Of a stretch of DNA of 64,000 nt, positions 22,458 to 32,700 are shown piece after piece (the first letter of the stretch is position 1; each line of letters begins with the position of its first letter). The position numbers and the translations under genes are program-made. The DNA is from Paenibacillus sabuli (GTDB lineage Bacteria; Bacillota; Bacilli; Paenibacillales; Paenibacillaceae). The stretch lies in the NCBI RefSeq assembly GCF_014705605.1, contig NZ_JACXIZ010000007.1, positions 1 to 64,000 of the forward strand, given 5' to 3'. The notes beneath the pieces are model-generated. The model was not told where the DNA came from. It saw only the letters and a list, made by a program, of their open reading frames with translations, and made no database searches.

Positions 22458-24817
22458 GATGATTCGTCTCCTCCCTCTTCCTGAATCCCCGGTTGCCCTC
22501 TCGTCGTACCGCCTCCGTGCCGCTCGCGGTACTGCCCGGGGGTCATGCCGTACGCTTTTTTGAAGTAGCGGTTGAAATTGGAGGCGGTGCTGTAGCGCAG
22601 CCGCTGGGCGATATCGGCGATGCGCATATCCGTCTCGTCCAGCCACGCCTTCGCCCGCTCCAGCCGGTACTGGGCGAGATACTCGCTGAACGTGACGCCC
22701 GTCTCCTTCTTGAACACCCGGCTGACATAGTTGGGATGGAAATTAAGCTGCGACGCGAACAACTCAATGCTCACATCCTGATCGTACGCGCTGTGGATGG
22801 CCTCGATAATCGTGCCCGAAATATGCACATTGCGGCTGCGCTGCTGCTCCCGCGTCCAGGCAAGCAACGGCACCAGCACCGTGCATTCGAGCCAGGCGGC
22901 CGTCTCCTGCGGCGTCGCCAGCCCGGTCCAATTGCGCGTCCGGAACACCTCTTCCGGAAACACTTCATGCGCCGGCGTACCCGCCTCCTGCACCGTGCCG
23001 ACGAGCCGGCTCGTCAACCGGTCGAGGCACAGCCGATAGTCATACGGATGCAGATGGGCTTCGGCGTAGAAGGCGACAAGCCGGCCGAGCCGCTCGCGCG
23101 ATGCCGCCTCGTCGGCGCGCCCGACCGCTTCGCGCAGGCTCAGCTCCAGCTCCTTGGGGTAGCGCAGCCGCTTGGTCCGCTCCGGCAGCAATTCATCCAG
23201 GAACAGGATCGACTCCTGGCCGAGCCGATAGCGATAGGCAAGCGCATCCATGCTCTCGCGGCAAGCGAGCGGCGCATGCGCCAGCTCCTGGTACGTCCGG
23301 CTGATGCCGTAGCTGGTCGCGACGCCGAGATAAGTTTTGATCTTGCGCTGGATATCCTCGACTCTATTGAATACCTCGACCTTGAGCGGGGTATCGCCAC
23401 CTTGCGGCGTGCCGCAGACGAGCAGCAGGCAGCCGCTCTGTATGACCGGACAGAGCCGGCGCGAGGGCGGGACGATCTCCTCGATCATATTCTGCACCGC
23501 ATACATCAGCAGATCGCGATCGCGCTGCGCATACCGCGTCTCCTCCAGACTGCCGAGCTGCATGGCCACCACGCACCAGTGTGCCCAGTCCGTCGGGAAG
23601 CCGCAGCGCTCGGCCCCTTCCTCCCACTCCTCGGCCCGCAGCTGTCCCCGCAGCAGCCGATCGACGAGGAAGGTGCCGGCCTGGCGGTTCAGCATCTCGA
23701 TCTCATCGACCATCAGATGCTGCGTCCGCACCATCCGCTTCACCTGTTCGCCGATGTAGCGCAGCTCGTTGCTGCCGTCGGCGCCGGATGCGGGCTTGAC
23801 GAAGGCATAGATCTGGCGGATCGGCGAATACATCCGCATGGAGACCGCCGCCGCGCCCAGCACGACGAGCAGCATCAGCAGCAGGATGGTCAGCACGGTG
23901 TAGCCCTTGATGCTCTGCGCCTGTTCGGTGAACTGCGCCAGCGGGGTCAGCGAGATGTAGCGCCAGCCGTTGTACCGCGATTCCGTGTGGAGCACCGCGT
24001 ACCCGCCGCCCGGCCCGGCCTGCGTGAAGAAGCCATCGCCGCCGCCGCGCTGCGCGATCTCCTCGTAGTAGGGCGTCTCCGCGATCTGCGCGCCGACCTG
24101 TCCCGGGTCGGTATGGGCCAGCACGAGGCCGCGTTCGTCGACGATCATCATCGTCTCCGATTGACCGGGAGTCATCCGCTTGGCCAGCTCGGAGAGCGGG
24201 ATATTGACCGTCATCAGCCCGTCGGGATCCCGCGAGTTGAGCGGAATATGCTTGACCAGCTTCAGCATCGGAGCATGCGGCACTTCCGACTCGAGCCTCC
24301 AGTACGACCACTGCGAGTCGCTGCGATAGCGGAGCAATTGCTGCTCCAGGCGCTGCAGGTAGCGTCCCTTGTCATCGGCAGCGTCGCGGCGGTCCATCTG
24401 ATACAGCACCCCGCCCTCGATCAGCCAGCTCCGACGATAGCTGATGAGATGCACATCCTGAATGCCCAGCTCGTAGACCTGAATCTGCGTCAGTCTGGCG
24501 TACAAGCTCTCGAACTGCTTCAGGTATTCGTAGCGGTACGGCAGCTCGAGCAGCGCCGCCATCGCATCGTCGCCCGGCGCCGCAGGCGCGCCGATGGCCG
24601 AAGTCGCCAGCGTATCCACCGTCTTCAGGAAGAATTCCACCTGATCCCGGTTCTGCTGCAGGATCATGCGGTTGCCCTCCGTCACCTCGTCCTGGACGAC
24701 TGTCGCCGACTGCGTATAGGACAAGTACCCCAGCAGCAGCAGCGGGAGGAGGCCGATGAGGCAGCTCAGCGCAAAAACAGTCACGAAGAAACCCGACATT
24801 CGAAAACGCTTCACCAA
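22454..24817 (-). CDS. Membrane-bound AraC-family regulator with Cache sensor
   Basis: A 787-residue one-component regulator. Helices near residues 8-32 (FFVTVFALSCLIGLLPLLLL) and 305-330 (GYTVLTILLLMLLVVLGAAA) bracket an extracellular double-Cache-like domain. A long cytoplasmic linker leads to two AraC helix-turn-helix motifs at the C-terminus (SIELFASQLNFHPNYVSRVF, IADIAQRLRYSTASNFNRYF). No kinase or receiver is present. Relatives of the YtdP/YesS type bind ligand outside and activate the adjacent polysaccharide genes. The start is TTG 24817 or GTG 24814 behind AAGGGGGG. It sits between the binding protein gene (66 bp) and the GH105 gene (4-bp overlap). Confidence 0.88.
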   Translation of the reverse strand: MVKRFRMSGFFVTVFALSCLIGLLPLLLLGYLSYTQSATVVQDEVTEGNRMILQQNRDQVEFFLKTVDTLATSAIGAPAAPGDDAMAALLELPYRYEYLKQFESLYARLTQIQVYELGIQDVHLISYRRSWLIEGGVLYQMDRRDAADDKGRYLQRLEQQLLRYRSDSQWSYWRLESEVPHAPMLKLVKHIPLNSRDPDGLMTVNIPLSELAKRMTPGQSETMMIVDERGLVLAHTDPGQVGAQIAETPYYEEIAQRGGGDGFFTQAGPGGGYAVLHTESRYNGWRYISLTPLAQFTEQAQSIKGYTVLTILLLMLLVVLGAAAVSMRMYSPIRQIYAFVKPASGADGSNELRYIGEQVKRMVRTQHLMVDEIEMLNRQAGTFLVDRLLRGQLRAEEWEEGAERCGFPTDWAHWCVVAMQLGSLEETRYAQRDRDLLMYAVQNMIEEIVPPSRRLCPVIQSGCLLLVCGTPQGGDTPLKVEVFNRVEDIQRKIKTYLGVATSYGISRTYQELAHAPLACRESMDALAYRYRLGQESILFLDELLPERTKRLRYPKELELSLREAVGRADEAASRERLGRLVAFYAEAHLHPYDYRLCLDRLTSRLVGTVQEAGTPAHEVFPEEVFRTRNWTGLATPQETAAWLECTVLVPLLAWTREQQRSRNVHISGTIIEAIHSAYDQDVSIELFASQLNFHPNYVSRVFKKETGVTFSEYLAQYRLERAKAWLDETDMRIADIAQRLRYSTASNFNRYFKKAYGMTPGQYRERHGGGTTRGQPGIQEEGGDESS

Positions 24818-24883
24818 TCATCCCCCCCTTGAAGAATACCCGAACGAGGGCTCCGCTGCGTGCTTGCCGGCGTCCGTCAGCTC

Positions 24884-26413
24884 CTAGCTGCGCTGCTCCC
24901 CGTACAACGCCGCCAGTTCCTCGGCCACCTTGCCCCCGCCTCGGCTGCGCCACTGCTCCACCGCCGTATCGAGACCGCCCTCGTCGATCTCGCCGAGCAC
25001 GAACTGTACGATCGCGTCGCTGAGCAGCTCATTGAGCTGCTGGCCCTGCTCGATCTGGGTCGGCGACAGCAAGCCCAGCGACGGGTCGGCGACGCTCACG
25101 TCGGCATGCTCCTCCATCCGCGCGCGCAGCATCTGATTGAGCTCGGAGTCGCCCGGCGGATACATCGCCACCTCGTTGACGATGATATTCTTCAGATCGT
25201 CGATGTTGAACTTCGCGTCGTCCTCGCGCGTCTCGTTCTCCGTGACGAGCACCCGGAATTGCTCCGTCGCCTCCGCGCTGCGCTGCGTATCGAAGTAGCG
25301 CAGCACCTCGCGCAGCTCCTCCTCCGTGCGGACGCTTGTCTTCGGAATCATAGCCCCGCCGTAGTGCCCGCTCGTCGCATTGGCCTTGCCCTCGACCGGA
25401 TGACCGGCCACGAGCTCGAAGCGATTGCCCGTCGTATTCATCTGGAAGTAGTAGAACGGAACAACCGCATCGAGCGCCTCCATGCTGACGCCGACGCGAT
25501 CATTGTACAGATCGCGCCGCGCCTCGTTGCGCACCACGACGGGGAAGTCCGCATTGATGAGTCCTTCCTTGTACAGCCGGCGTACGAACCGAAGTCCCTC
25601 GCGGAATTCCGCCGTCTCGATATCCTTGACGAAAGCGCCGTCCTCGAGCTTCCAATTGTTCGGCGCCCCGAACCAGGAAAAGATATCCCGCGGAATCGAG
25701 CCCTCGTACAGCATCATGCCGTACGTGTCGTCCTGCCCATTGCCGTCGGGATCGTCGTCCTTGAAGGCAACGAGCAACTCGTAAAAATCATCGATCGTGC
25801 GCGGCAGTTCCATGCCGACATTGTCCAGCCAATCCTTGCGGATAATCAGACCGTTGCGGACGAGCGGACGCGGACGCGGAATGACGTACGTCTTGCCCTC
25901 GATCTGCAGATTGGCGGTTAGCGCCGGGTCGAAGGTCTGCAAATTCGGAAATTCGTCCAAATACCCGTCCAGCTCCCAAAACATGCCCGAACGCACACCG
26001 TTGAGAATCGAGGTGTGAAACGGATTGTCGACCATCAGCACCTGCGGCATATCCCCGGAGGCCATCGTTACGTTGAGCCGCTCGGCATAGACATTTTGCG
26101 GAACCCATGTGATGTCCAGCTCCGCTTTGGAGAATTGCTCGATCGAGCGCACGACCTCGCCCTCGTCGGACGGCGCGGTTTCGGAGAAGTACGTATTCAT
26201 CATGGAGACGGTTACATTTTTACCCGCGGCCCCTTCCCCCTGCTGTGCGCCGCTCCCATTGACGCTATCGCTTGCAGGCGGATTCGAGGCATTGCCCTCG
26301 CTGCCCTCGGCTTCCGATCCTCCATTGTTGCTCGTACAGCCTGCTGCGACCACTAGCGCGGCGAGCAGCAGGATCGCCCTCCAGGCGCTACTTCCCCTTT
26401 TCTCCCTTGGCAT
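24884..26413 (-). CDS. LplA/YtcQ-type sugar-binding lipoprotein (importer 2)
   Basis: A 509-residue binding protein. The lipobox is LVVAAGCTS after a short hydrophobic signal. A Ser/Gly/Asn linker leads to the LplA-type mature domain: ITWVPQNVYAERLNVTMASG, GMFWELDGYLDEFPNLQTFD, PRPLVRNGLIIRKDWLDNVG and KDDDPDGNGQDDTYGM. The DPDGNG loop resembles a calcium-binding loop and is typical of this subfamily. AGGAGGG before ATG 26413. It follows the two permease genes, the order usual in Paenibacillus lpl-type operons. Confidence 0.92.
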   Translation of the reverse strand: MPREKRGSSAWRAILLLAALVVAAGCTSNNGGSEAEGSEGNASNPPASDSVNGSGAQQGEGAAGKNVTVSMMNTYFSETAPSDEGEVVRSIEQFSKAELDITWVPQNVYAERLNVTMASGDMPQVLMVDNPFHTSILNGVRSGMFWELDGYLDEFPNLQTFDPALTANLQIEGKTYVIPRPRPLVRNGLIIRKDWLDNVGMELPRTIDDFYELLVAFKDDDPDGNGQDDTYGMMLYEGSIPRDIFSWFGAPNNWKLEDGAFVKDIETAEFREGLRFVRRLYKEGLINADFPVVVRNEARRDLYNDRVGVSMEALDAVVPFYYFQMNTTGNRFELVAGHPVEGKANATSGHYGGAMIPKTSVRTEEELREVLRYFDTQRSAEATEQFRVLVTENETREDDAKFNIDDLKNIIVNEVAMYPPGDSELNQMLRARMEEHADVSVADPSLGLLSPTQIEQGQQLNELLSDAIVQFVLGEIDEGGLDTAVEQWRSRGGGKVAEELAALYGEQRS

Positions 26414-26490
26414 GTCTTTTCCCTCCTCAGTCTATTATAAAACAAGATACAAGTCTGTGCCGCGTCACGCCAGTCGATCGCTTCAACCGA

Positions 26491-27366
26491 CTAGCCCTTA
26501 ACCGATCCGAGCAGGATGCCCTTGGCAAAATGCTTTTGCAAAAACGGGTAGACGAGCAGGATCGGGAACGTCGCCACCGTAATGACCGCCATGCGCACCG
26601 TATCCGGCGGAATCGACTGCTCGCCCTCGACCACGCCCTGCTCGACGAAGCCGGCTTGGGAGACCAGCACGATCTGCCGCAGCAGCACCTGAATCGGCCA
26701 CTTCGCCGTATCCGTCAGGTACAGGATCGCATGCATGTACGTATTCCAATGAAATACCGCATAGAACAAGGTCAACGTCGCCAGCGCGGGCTTCGACAAC
26801 GGCATCACGATCTGGAACAGCAGCCGCAGATCGCCGCAGCCGTCCATGCGCGCCGATTCCTCCAGCTCGACTGGCAAATTGCGAAAGAAATTGATGAGTA
26901 TGATCAGATAGAACGGAATGATCGCACGCGGAATGAGCAGCGCCCAATACGAATTAAGCAGTCCGGCCTCGCGCACAATCAGATAATCCGGAATCAGACC
27001 GCCCTGAAAGATGAGCGTGAACACGATCAGGAACATGATCGTCTTGCGAAAATGCACGCGTCTGCGCGACAGGGCGTACGCCAGCAGCGAGGTGCATAAC
27101 AGATTGATGGCGGTCCCGATCACCGTGATCATGACAGTCACCGCAAGACTGCGCGGCAGTGCGTCCGTCGTGAAGATGTAGGTATAGGCCTTCAACGAGA
27201 ATTCGGTCGGAATCAGCAGGAAGTCCGTCCGATTGTACTCCGCCACCGAAGCGAAGGAGCTGGCGATGACGTGAACAAACGGCACCAGCGTCACCAGCCC
27301 CATCAGCAGCAGCAGCACAATATTGACCGCGTCGAACACACGGCCGCCAAGACTGCGGTCCGGCAT
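26491..27366 (-). CDS. YtcP-type permease (importer 2)
   Basis: A 291-residue permease of the MalG/YtcP group with six helices. The EAA loop is ELEESARMDGCGDLRLLFQI and the C-terminus ends FAKGILLGSVKG, both diagnostic. It starts at ATG 27366 behind AAGGAGGGAG and follows its partner by 21 bp. Confidence 0.93.
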   Translation of the reverse strand: MPDRSLGGRVFDAVNIVLLLLMGLVTLVPFVHVIASSFASVAEYNRTDFLLIPTEFSLKAYTYIFTTDALPRSLAVTVMITVIGTAINLLCTSLLAYALSRRRVHFRKTIMFLIVFTLIFQGGLIPDYLIVREAGLLNSYWALLIPRAIIPFYLIILINFFRNLPVELEESARMDGCGDLRLLFQIVMPLSKPALATLTLFYAVFHWNTYMHAILYLTDTAKWPIQVLLRQIVLVSQAGFVEQGVVEGEQSIPPDTVRMAVITVATFPILLVYPFLQKHFAKGILLGSVKG

Positions 27367-27387
27367 AGCGCTCCCTCCTTGTCTGGA

Positions 27388-28308
27388 TTAAAAAATGCCT
27401 TCCTCGCCAAACTTTTTGGCCAGCCAATTGGCCAGCAGCACAAGCGCCAGCCCGACCACGCCCTTGAACAGACCGACAGCCGTGCTGTAGCTGAGCTGAC
27501 CGTTGATGAGACCGACGCGGTACACATACGTGTCGAAAACGTCTCCGACCTCGCGATTGACGGCATTGAGCAGCAGGAACACATGCTCGAAGCTCAGCTC
27601 CAGCACGTCGCTGAGCCGCAGGAGCAGCAGCACGACGATCGTGCTGCGGATGCCCGGCAGCGTAATGTGCCAGATCTGACGCAGTCGGCTCGCGCCATCG
27701 ATGCGCGACGACTCGTACAGCTCCGGGCTGATGCCCGCCAGCGCGGCCAGGTAGATGATCGTGCCCCAGCCGGTATCCCGCCACAAGGCTTGCAAAATAT
27801 ACATCGGCCGAAACCAGCCCCGGTCCATCATGATCGAATGCGGCTCGAACCCAAGACCGGCCAGCAGCGACTGGAAGATGCTGTCCTGCGATTCGAAGAT
27901 GACGAAGAACATCGCCACCACGACGACCCAGGACATGAAGTGCGGAATGTAAATCATCGTCTGGATCGAACGCTTGAACCACTGCACCCGCAGCTCGTTG
28001 AGCATCAACGCCACCAGGATCGGCGCGGGGAAGCCGAGTCCCAGATTGTACAGCGACAGCAGCAGCGTATTGCGCAGCAGCCGAAAAAAATCCGGGTCGG
28101 CGAACAGCCGTTCAAAATGCGTCCACCCGACCCACGGACTGCCCCAAAAGCCGGTAAACGGGTGGTAATTCTGAAAGGCGATCACGACGCCGCCCATCGG
28201 CAAATACTTGAACACCAGGAAATACAGCAGACCCGGCAGCATCAGCAAATAGATCCAGCGATCCCGCCGCATATCGCGCCAGATCGCAGACCGGGTCTCA
28301 GTCCGCAT
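27388..28308 (-). CDS. LplB/YteP-type permease (importer 2)
   Basis: A 306-residue permease. It starts WIYLLMLPGLLYFLVFKYLP and PMGGVVIAFQNYHPFTGFWG, the LplB pattern. The EAA loop is ELYESSRIDGASRLRQIWHI. LSFEHVFLLLNAVNREVGDVFDTYVYRVG is the typical late segment. ATG 28308 overlaps the end of the amidohydrolase gene by 11 bp, tying that enzyme to the importer. Confidence 0.93.
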   Translation of the reverse strand: MRTETRSAIWRDMRRDRWIYLLMLPGLLYFLVFKYLPMGGVVIAFQNYHPFTGFWGSPWVGWTHFERLFADPDFFRLLRNTLLLSLYNLGLGFPAPILVALMLNELRVQWFKRSIQTMIYIPHFMSWVVVVAMFFVIFESQDSIFQSLLAGLGFEPHSIMMDRGWFRPMYILQALWRDTGWGTIIYLAALAGISPELYESSRIDGASRLRQIWHITLPGIRSTIVVLLLLRLSDVLELSFEHVFLLLNAVNREVGDVFDTYVYRVGLINGQLSYSTAVGLFKGVVGLALVLLANWLAKKFGEEGIF

Positions 28309-29446
28309 GCGAGGCGCCCCCCCTCCCGCCCGCCGGGGGCCGCCCGGTCAGACCGTACAAGGCGGCAGCGTTGGCCGAGCGGACCTTGGCCCGCATCTCG
28401 CGTGGCAGCGAAGCCAGCGCAAACTTCGGAGGGTCGAAATCCCAATGCGGATAGTCGCTGGCATACATCACCCGGTCCTCGGCGCCGCACATGCGGAAAA
28501 TTTGTGCCAAATGCTCCGGCTCCTGCGGCTCCTCGATCGGCTGCGTCGTCAAGTAGACATGGCGCCGCAGGTAGGTCGAAGGCAGCTCGCGCAGCCACGG
28601 CACGGAGTCTCGCAGCGCCTTGTAATTTTTGTCCATGCGCCACATCAGATGCGGCAGCCAGCCGATCCCGCCCTCGATCGCGACGATGCGCAGCTCGGGG
28701 TATTTCTCGAACACGCCCTCGCAGACAAGACTGTTGAGATGGGCCATGTAATTGCCGGGCAATGCATTGTGCCATTCCATGTAGCGCGAGGGATAGCCCG
28801 ACGGGGTCGGCGCGCCGGCGACGCCGCGTCCCTCGGTGCCTGGATGGAAGGCAACCGGCAGTCCGTGACGCTGCGCCGCTTCGTAGATCGGATGATAGCA
28901 GCGCTGACCGTACAGCGTGCGCGCGCCGCTGCACATGATGACCTGTACCAGATCCGGATGCCCGCCCAGGCGATCGATCTCGCGCGCCGCCGCTGCCGGG
29001 TCCGCGTGATTGACGACAATCGAACCCTTGAACCTGGGACTGGCCGGCAGCCATTGCTCGAGCAGGTAATCGTTGTAGGCCGAGACGGCGGCGTTGGCGT
29101 AATCGCAGTCGGGATTCAGCGACATCTCCAGGATGCCCGCTCCGGTGAGAATCGCATAATCGATCGCGAATCGCTCCAGATGATCGCGCAGCAGGTAATG
29201 CGGATCGCTGCCCGGGGGCCCGCCGCGCTCCGGCCCGGCGTCGCGGCGCAGCACGCCGACGGGCGAATAATACGGACTTCCCACTCCCGTTCCGACGGCG
29301 AGCCATTGCGCATGCCAGACCTTGGGCAAGTAAGGCAGCAGATCCTCGCGCGCCGCAAAGTCGTTGTGCACGTCCGTATCAATCAATCCGGGCCCTTCGC
29401 CTGACGCCGAGGCAGGATCAAGCTGTTCCTGTTTCCTTGCGTCCAC
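28298..29446 (-). CDS. Amidohydrolase-2 family enzyme (ACMSD-like)
   Basis: A 382-residue metal-dependent hydrolase or decarboxylase with a TIM-barrel fold. Near the start is GLIDTDVHND, the site of the N-terminal metal motif, with a single His (DxH type). VAFHPGTEGRG and VAIEGGIGWLPHLMWRMDKN follow, and VMYASDYPHWDFDPP gives the late metal Asp. This pattern matches 2-amino-3-carboxymuconate semialdehyde decarboxylase relatives and related lactonases or decarboxylases of aromatic acids. GTG 29446 is preferred because GGAGGAGGAGG lies just upstream; an ATG at 29467 would put that purine run inside the gene. It heads the importer-2 cluster, suggesting the imported compound or its aglycone is the substrate. 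Confidence 0.8.
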   Translation of the reverse strand: MDARKQEQLDPASASGEGPGLIDTDVHNDFAAREDLLPYLPKVWHAQWLAVGTGVGSPYYSPVGVLRRDAGPERGGPPGSDPHYLLRDHLERFAIDYAILTGAGILEMSLNPDCDYANAAVSAYNDYLLEQWLPASPRFKGSIVVNHADPAAAAREIDRLGGHPDLVQVIMCSGARTLYGQRCYHPIYEAAQRHGLPVAFHPGTEGRGVAGAPTPSGYPSRYMEWHNALPGNYMAHLNSLVCEGVFEKYPELRIVAIEGGIGWLPHLMWRMDKNYKALRDSVPWLRELPSTYLRRHVYLTTQPIEEPQEPEHLAQIFRMCGAEDRVMYASDYPHWDFDPPKFALASLPREMRAKVRSANAAALYGLTGRPPAGGRGGASHAD

Positions 29447-29660
29447 TTGCCTCCTCCTCCTTTCCATTGTTCATGCATATCGTACAGAGCGCGGCGATTC
29501 TCCGTCTATAATCACTTCGTGACCTGGCGCTTTCCGAGGTGCGATATTCATGATCCACACTGCATGAATCCGAAGCCCACCTGCTGCGGCGCGAGAAGGA
29601 GGCATTGTAGCCGCCGCTATTAGACGGACACAAGTTGCGCTCCGAGAAATCGAGACAAGC
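29447..29660. other. Upstream region of the amidohydrolase operon
   Basis: AT-richer spacer (214 bp) with the operon's ribosome-binding purine run at 29447-29463. TGATTATAGAC on the minus strand near 29504-29514 could be a -10; no clear -35 is seen. No small gene is supported. Confidence 0.4.
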
Positions 29661-29700
29661 AAAAAAACGGCGGTGCAAGGGAAATTCCCTCGCACCGCCG
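29661..29700 (-). terminator. Terminator of the SLH surface-protein gene
   Basis: On the minus strand CGGCGGTGC pairs with GCACCGCCG, with an inner AGGGAA/TTCCCT extension, and is followed by seven T (29667-29661). It lies 38 bp after the stop codon of the giant surface-protein gene. Confidence 0.93.
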
Positions 29701-29737
29701 CTGTACAGATCGGTGGACCGGATAAAATGGCTTTCAT

Positions 29738-32700
29738 TCATGCTTCCGTGCCGTCGTGGCCGGCGCCGGGCGCTTCGGCGCGCACGATCCGCAGCAGCAC
29801 GGCCGCGGCTTCCGCGCGCGTCGACGTGCCTTGCGGCACGAACTGCCCCTGGCCGCGCCCGCGCACGATGCCCTGCTGCGCCATGGCCGCGGCGTAGCCG
29901 CTCGCCCAGCGCGGGATCTGAGCGGTATCGGGGAAGGGGCCCGCCGCGCCGTCCGCTGCAAGCGGCGCGAGCCCGAAGGCTCTGCCCGCCAGCGTCACCA
30001 TCTCGGCGCGCGTAAGCGCCGCATGCGGGCGGAAGCTGCCGTCGGCGTAGCCCGTCACAATGCCGCTGCGCCGCGCGGCTTCCACCGCGTCGGCCGCCCA
30101 TGCGGGGATGCCGGCCGCATCGGCAAATGGCAGCGCGTCCTGTCCGCGACCGTCCGCAAGACCAAGCACGTTCATCAGCATCACGACGAATTCCACGCGC
30201 GTGACCGGCGCGTCGGGGCGGAAGGTGCCGTCGCCGAAGCCGTCGACCATGCCGCATGCCGCCGCATCCCCGATCTCCCCGCTCGCCCAATGTCCGCCGA
30301 GATCGTCGAACGGCATCGCTGCGGCGGCCCGGGCCGGACAGCCTGCGCGTATCGGAGGCGCGCCCGGGGTCTCGGGCGACTCGGCTCCATCCGGCTGATC
30401 CGGGTCTCCGGGCTGCCCGCCATCCGAACCTTCGCCGCCGGGCGTATCCGATCCGCCAGGCGGCACGGGACCAGGCCCGGGCTCCGGTTCTGGCTCTGGC
30501 TCTGGCTCTGGTTCAGGCTCCGGCTCCGGTTCAGGCAGCGGGTCGTCCGCCGCCCGCACCACGGTCACCGTATAGACCTGCACGGTCGAGCCGTCCCGGG
30601 CCGTCACCGTGATCGTGAACGTCTGCCGTCCGACGGCAAGCAGGGCCGGCTCTCCGACGGGCTCCCCGTCTCGCAGGAGGGTCAGTGTGGCGTGCGCATC
30701 GTCAGGCGTCGCCGTGATGAGCGTGCGATCCGTCTCGTGCGGCACCTCCGCGGTATAGGTATAGGTGAGCGCCGAGACCGGCTCGCGCAGCCGGATGCCG
30801 CTCAGCTCCAGCGTGCCCAGTCCGGCATTGGCCGAGACGAGCGTGAAGCCGCTCGCCTCCGTCATGGGACTGGCATTGCCCGCCGCATCGACGGCTTGCA
30901 GCCGCACCGCATGCGCTCCGATTCCGAGCGCCGCGGCCGGCGTGTAGCGCCAGTCGCCCTGCTCGTCGACCGTGACCCTCACCGGTGCGGCGTCGTCCAG
31001 GTAGACGCTGATCGTCACACACGGCTCGCCCGTCCCCTTCATGACGGGACGCGGTACATTGAGCACCGCGCCGGGCGCGGGCTCCAGCAGCACCGGCAGA
31101 CCCGGCGACGTCGTATCGATCACGAAGACGTGCGTCGGGGCGGCCGTCGTGTTGCCGGCGGCGTCCGATGCGGACACCTCCAGCGTCACCTCGCCGTCGG
31201 GGAGCGGCTCCGCCGGACGATAGCGCCACTGGCCGCTGCCGTCCGCCGTGACATACTCCGCTGCGCCGCCGTTCACGCGAAGGCTGATTCGCGCATCCGC
31301 CTCGGCATTCCCCTCCACGAGCGGACGAGAGGCGGCGACGTGCTGTCCCGAGGCCGGCGACGTCACGGTTACCGCCGCCGGGGCCTCGGTATCGATTGTC
31401 AGCGCGGCCGCGACAGTGTCGCTCGCATTGCCTGCCGCATCGACAGCCCTTGCCTGGACGGTATACGCCCCGTCCGGCAACGGCGCATCCGGCAGATAGC
31501 TCCAGCCGCCGTCGTACGCCGCTGCGGCGACCGTCGCTTCGGGCCCGTCGTTGAAGCGAATCACGACGCTCGCCCCGCGCTCCGCCGTACCCGAGACGAG
31601 CGGTTGCCGCTCGCTCGTGACCGTGCCGTCCACCGGCGCATGCAGCTGCGGCGCATCCGGCGGGAGCGTATCGATCGTCATCGTCACCGCCGCGGACACG
31701 GCGCTGCGGTTGCCCGCGGCATCGAGCGCCTCGGCCTCGAGCACGTAGAGGCCGTCGTCCAGCTCCGCCTCGAAGCGATAGCTCCAGCCGCCGTCGGCAT
31801 CCGCCGTCAGCACCGTATGCTGCAGCGTATCGATGAGCAGCACGATATGCGCATGAGGCTCTGCGGTGCCTGCGACGAGCGGGGCCGGATCGGGCAGCGC
31901 CGCACCGTCGGCCGGCGTATCGATCTGCGGCGCTTGCGGCGCCTCCGTATCGATGGTGAAGCTCGCCGTCGCCGCAGATGCGCTCCGATTGCCCGCTCGA
32001 TCCTGGGCGTAGACGCGCAGCGTGTGGTCGCCGTCGTCCAGCGGGGCGGGCGTATAGGACCAGCCGCCGTCGGATTGGACCGGGACTGGGGCCAGCTCTT
32101 GCTCATCCAGCACCAGGATCGCATAGACGCTATCGCTCACCATCGCTGTGCCCGAGAAGAGCGGCGCGGCGACGTTCAGCACGCGATCCGCCGCAGGCGA
32201 GAGCAAGGTCGCCGCAGACGGCGCCGTGCGGTCGATCCGGACGACCGTCGAAGTGCTCGACATCTGGCCCACCTGATCGACGCTGCGCACTTCGACCGTC
32301 GTCTCGCCCTCGCTGTCAATGACGACCGGCTCCGTATAGGGAGTCCAGTCGAGCGACTCGGCGCCGTCCAGCCGGTACGCGACCTGCGCCACGCCGGACC
32401 CCGACAGCTCGTCGGGAGCCAGCGCCTCGACCGATACCGAGGCGACCGATAGCCAGCCGTCCGAATCGGGGGTACGCGTCAGGACGGGGACCGGCGGCGC
32501 GGTGCGGTCAATACGGACGACCAGAGTCGAGTCCGGGCTGGCATTGCCCGCTCTATCCAGCGTGCGGGCATGTACAGTCGTCTCCCCCTCCGTCGCGATC
32601 GTCAGCGGGGCGGTATAGCGCGACCAGTCTGCGCTTGCGGCGCCCGTGAGGCGCACCTCGACGCGGTCCGCACCCGCGCCGGTGTCCGCGCCCGGCGCAA

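Noticed and set aside
22493-24832. 779-residue plus-strand ORF opposite the membrane AraC regulator
   Set aside because: Shadow ORF; composition is Arg/Gln/Leu/His-rich with no domain.
29756-32452. 898-residue and other long ORFs opposite the surface-protein gene
   Set aside because: Repetitive antisense frames produced by the sandwich repeats; no signal peptide, start site or family.
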